Part shown: positions 62,172 through 64,000 of the stretch, one piece after another
Layout: each line of letters opens with the position of its first letter
How positions within the stretch are numbered: position 1 is the stretch's first letter
Origin: JAZKDW01 sp040387375
Lineage (GTDB): Bacteria > Pseudomonadota > Gammaproteobacteria > Burkholderiales > Burkholderiaceae_D
Reading direction: 5' to 3'
Length of the DNA stretch: 64,000 nt
NCBI GenBank assembly: GCA_040387375.1
Contig: JAZKDW010000003.1
Span: 1-64,000, forward strand
Position numbers and translations under genes: made by a program
The notes under the pieces: model-generated
What the model was told of the DNA's origin: nothing
The model's database searches: none
What the model saw: only the letters and a program-made list of their open reading frames with translations

Positions 62172-63599
62172 TCAGCCGCGTTCGAACACCCATTGCAGCA
62201 GCGCATCCTGCGCTTCCTGTGCCGCGGGCGCTGCGCGGTGATTAATAATGGACACGACCGCATATCGCTTGCCGGATGCGGCCAGCACATAACCTGCGAT
62301 CGCCCGTACGTCGTTCAGGCTGCCGGTCTTGATGTGCGCGTTGCCGGCAACGCTGCGGGTTTTCAGACGCTGGCGCATCGTCCCGTCGTAACCGGCCAAG
62401 GGCATCGACGAAATGAATTCCGGCATGGTTGGCGACTGATACGCGGCAACCAGCATGCGCCCTAGGGTGGCGGCGGAGATCCGTTCATTGCGCGACAGGC
62501 CCGATCCGTTTTCGATGACAAGCTCCGGCGCATCGATTCCCTTGTTCGCCAGCCAGGACTTGATTGCCCGCGCACCGCGTTCGGGATTCGCCGGCAATTT
62601 GAAAATATCGGCGGCGATCGTCAGCAGCAGCTGGCGCGCCATCACATTATTGCTGTACTTGTTCATGTCCCGGATTACTTCTGGCAAGGTGGTCGATTCC
62701 CACTCGCTCACCAGCCGCGCCCCGGCCGGCGTTACACCATTCCTGACCTCGCCCTTGAAGGTGCCACCCAGATCAGCCCATACCTGGCGGAACACGGCGC
62801 CAAAATATTGAGTGTGCGTCATTTGATAAGGATGGACATACCAGGTTTTTTCGCCGCACGAGGCAGCGTAGGTGCCGCGGAAACTGGTTCCGGCGCCATT
62901 GAAGCTTGCCTGCAGCTTGCCTTTCCAGTCACCACATTCGCCGCCCACCAGGCGCGGCGCGATTACCGGGTAGGCTGCGACAGGCGGATCGACCATGATT
63001 TTCGCCTGGCCACCGGCCTGATCCGGCACAAACCGAAAACCGAATGACTTGTAATTGAGCAGCAGGGCATCCGGTCCGGCATTATAGGATTTCAGCGGAT
63101 CGCCATCGAACACGGCCGGATCATAAAAACCTTCTTCGAACACGCTGCGGTCGAGCAGCACATTGCCGCGAATGTCGCGTATGCCTTTGCTGCGGATCTG
63201 GCGCAGGAACAGCCAGAAATTTTCCAGCACCAGCTTGGGATCGCCGCCGCCCTTGATGATCAGGTCGCCCTGCAGCACATCGCCGGACATCACACCACCG
63301 GCATAAGCCTGCGTTTTCCAGGTAAACGTCGGGCCCAGCAATTCGAGTGCCGCATTGCTGGTCACAAGCTTCATCGTCGATGCCGGATTAAGCGGCGCTG
63401 CTGCGTTCAATGCGATCAGCGCCTGGTTCGACCCGACTTCCTGGACAAACGCGCCAACCGCAGCAAGCGGAATGCCGGCACGTTTCAACGCATCGGTGAC
63501 AGGCAAGGGCAAGTCTTGCGACAGTACGTGATGACTGAATGAACACATCATCATCAAAAACAACAGGCGGAACGCCGGCAGACTCTTTGAGATTTGCAT
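62172..63599 (-). CDS. dacB: D-alanyl-D-alanine carboxypeptidase/endopeptidase (PBP4 type)
   Basis: A 475-aa periplasmic class C penicillin-binding protein. The active-site serine is in PASTMKLVTS (SxxK), the SxN motif is in KYSNNVMARQ and the KTG motif in HIKTGSLNDV. The large insertion between SxxK and SxN (residues about 75-280) is typical of PBP4/DacB. The ATG at 63599 gives a clean signal peptide (ending SHHVLSQ). Upstream in-frame starts to 63668 lack support. Confidence 0.92.
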   Translation of the reverse strand: MQISKSLPAFRLLFLMMMCSFSHHVLSQDLPLPVTDALKRAGIPLAAVGAFVQEVGSNQALIALNAAAPLNPASTMKLVTSNAALELLGPTFTWKTQAYAGGVMSGDVLQGDLIIKGGGDPKLVLENFWLFLRQIRSKGIRDIRGNVLLDRSVFEEGFYDPAVFDGDPLKSYNAGPDALLLNYKSFGFRFVPDQAGGQAKIMVDPPVAAYPVIAPRLVGGECGDWKGKLQASFNGAGTSFRGTYAASCGEKTWYVHPYQMTHTQYFGAVFRQVWADLGGTFKGEVRNGVTPAGARLVSEWESTTLPEVIRDMNKYSNNVMARQLLLTIAADIFKLPANPERGARAIKSWLANKGIDAPELVIENGSGLSRNERISAATLGRMLVAAYQSPTMPEFISSMPLAGYDGTMRQRLKTRSVAGNAHIKTGSLNDVRAIAGYVLAASGKRYAVVSIINHRAAPAAQEAQDALLQWVFERG

Positions 63600-63653
63600 A
63601 GGATTGAAAATAGTGTGACGATGCATTATCCCATGCGCCAGGAGACCCTCACC

Positions 63654-63719
63654 ATGAAGTCGACGCAAAAAGCCGCGCTCGTGACCCGAACTGCCGATCC
63701 GATCGGACTGGCCCGATGA
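63654..63719 (+). CDS. Possible 21-aa upstream ORF coupled to the next gene
   Basis: The frame MKSTQKAALVTRTADPIGLAR follows AGGAGA by nine bases, and its stop overlaps the next ATG (ATGA). The next gene itself lacks a good ribosome site, so coupled translation is plausible. It could instead be a decayed gene start. Confidence 0.4.
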   Translation: MKSTQKAALVTRTADPIGLAR

Positions 63720-64000
63720 TTCCCTACCTCACCGGTTCCCAATTGCGCAGTGCCCTGCCCTACCCGACGCTGATCGATGCGCTGCGGCTGGCGTTCCAGC
63801 AGACCACAGTGGCGCCGACACGCCACGTGCATACCCTGTCTGAAGAGGATGCATCGGTTTTGCTGTTGATGCCGGTCTGGCAACCGGCAGGCAACATGGG
63901 CGTCAAGCTGGTGACGGTCGCGCCTGCCAACCCCGCAAGGCAACTGGCGACCGTGCATTCGATTTTCATCCTGTTCGATACCACCACAGGTGTGCCGATT
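63716..64000 (+). CDS. Ornithine cyclodeaminase/mu-crystallin family protein, 5' part
   Basis: The first 95 codons of a gene cut by the window end. MIPYLTGSQLRSALPYPTLIDALRLAFQ, the conserved RHVHTL and LLLMPVWQPAGNMGVKLVTVAPANP match the N-terminal substrate-binding part of the OCD/mu-crystallin family. Members act as ornithine cyclodeaminase, alanine dehydrogenase or ketimine reductase. The NAD-binding half is outside the window, so function is open. Confidence 0.85.
   Translation, partial: MIPYLTGSQLRSALPYPTLIDALRLAFQQTTVAPTRHVHTLSEEDASVLLLMPVWQPAGNMGVKLVTVAPANPARQLATVHSIFILFDTTTGVPI

Noticed and set aside
1..64000. CRISPR array, rRNA or prophage
   Set aside because: No regularly spaced repeat array, no rRNA sequence and no phage structural genes were seen on reading through. 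The tandem 14-mers at 29708 have no spacers.

Overview
The window reads as chromosomal DNA of a betaproteobacterium of the order Burkholderiales, most likely Oxalobacteraceae (Herminiimonas, Herbaspirillum or Noviherbaspirillum-like). This is inferred from the gene families, the fairly high GC content, the tight ATGA start/stop overlaps, and core clusters such as thiL-pgpA-pncC-pyrF. No taxonomic search was possible.

Left part (0-6.3 kb): a REPIN-like inverted repeat; a DctB-like sensor kinase; a class I cyclic-di-GMP riboswitch in the leader of a lytic transglycosylase lipoprotein; a 149-bp palindromic repeat; a LysE-type exporter; and a Suv3-like RNA helicase. From 6.3 to 16.8 kb lies one long operon. 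It holds hydantoinase/oxoprolinase A and B, an IclR regulator, a DHDPS-family lyase, and a complete branched-chain-type ABC importer (binding protein, two permeases, two ATPases). A palindromic operator sits at its promoter, and the substrate is unknown. A repeat-rich convergent gap is followed by a Na/Pi cotransporter, glpD and creA.

The 21.3-38.9 kb block is an aromatic catabolism region: a nitronate monooxygenase-like protein; a meta-cleavage hydrolase; a two-subunit LigAB/CarB-type extradiol dioxygenase; a Rieske ferredoxin; a naphthalene-dioxygenase-like oxygenase (alpha and beta); a cis-dihydrodiol dehydrogenase; a binding protein; a TetR regulator; livHMGF; an acyl-CoA ligase; and a fused 2-oxoacid (indolepyruvate type):ferredoxin oxidoreductase. 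Three copies of one palindrome (AAACATAC-N6-GTATGTTT) lie in front of its three transcription units. They suggest a single TetR-controlled regulon. Four 14-bp tandem repeats lie beside the perfect copy.

After a copper P1B-ATPase and a SulP transporter comes an accessory patch (43.2-47.1 kb). A small non-autonomous element (TIR-bounded) is inserted into a dispersed repeat that also occurs at 17.2 kb. Next come a protein with a PD-(D/E)XK-like nuclease segment and an unknown gene flanked by two integron attC sites. No integrase is visible, so this looks like a small attC cluster lacking an integrase.

Right part (47-64 kb): an APC permease; tRNA-Leu(CAA); a 5'-nucleotidase; malic enzyme; a rubrerythrin/rubredoxin/reductase cluster; thiL-pgpA; an insertion with two membrane proteins and small ORFs; pncC; pyrF; lemA with two TPM-domain proteins; a PBP4-type carboxypeptidase; and the start of an ornithine cyclodeaminase-family gene cut by the window end.
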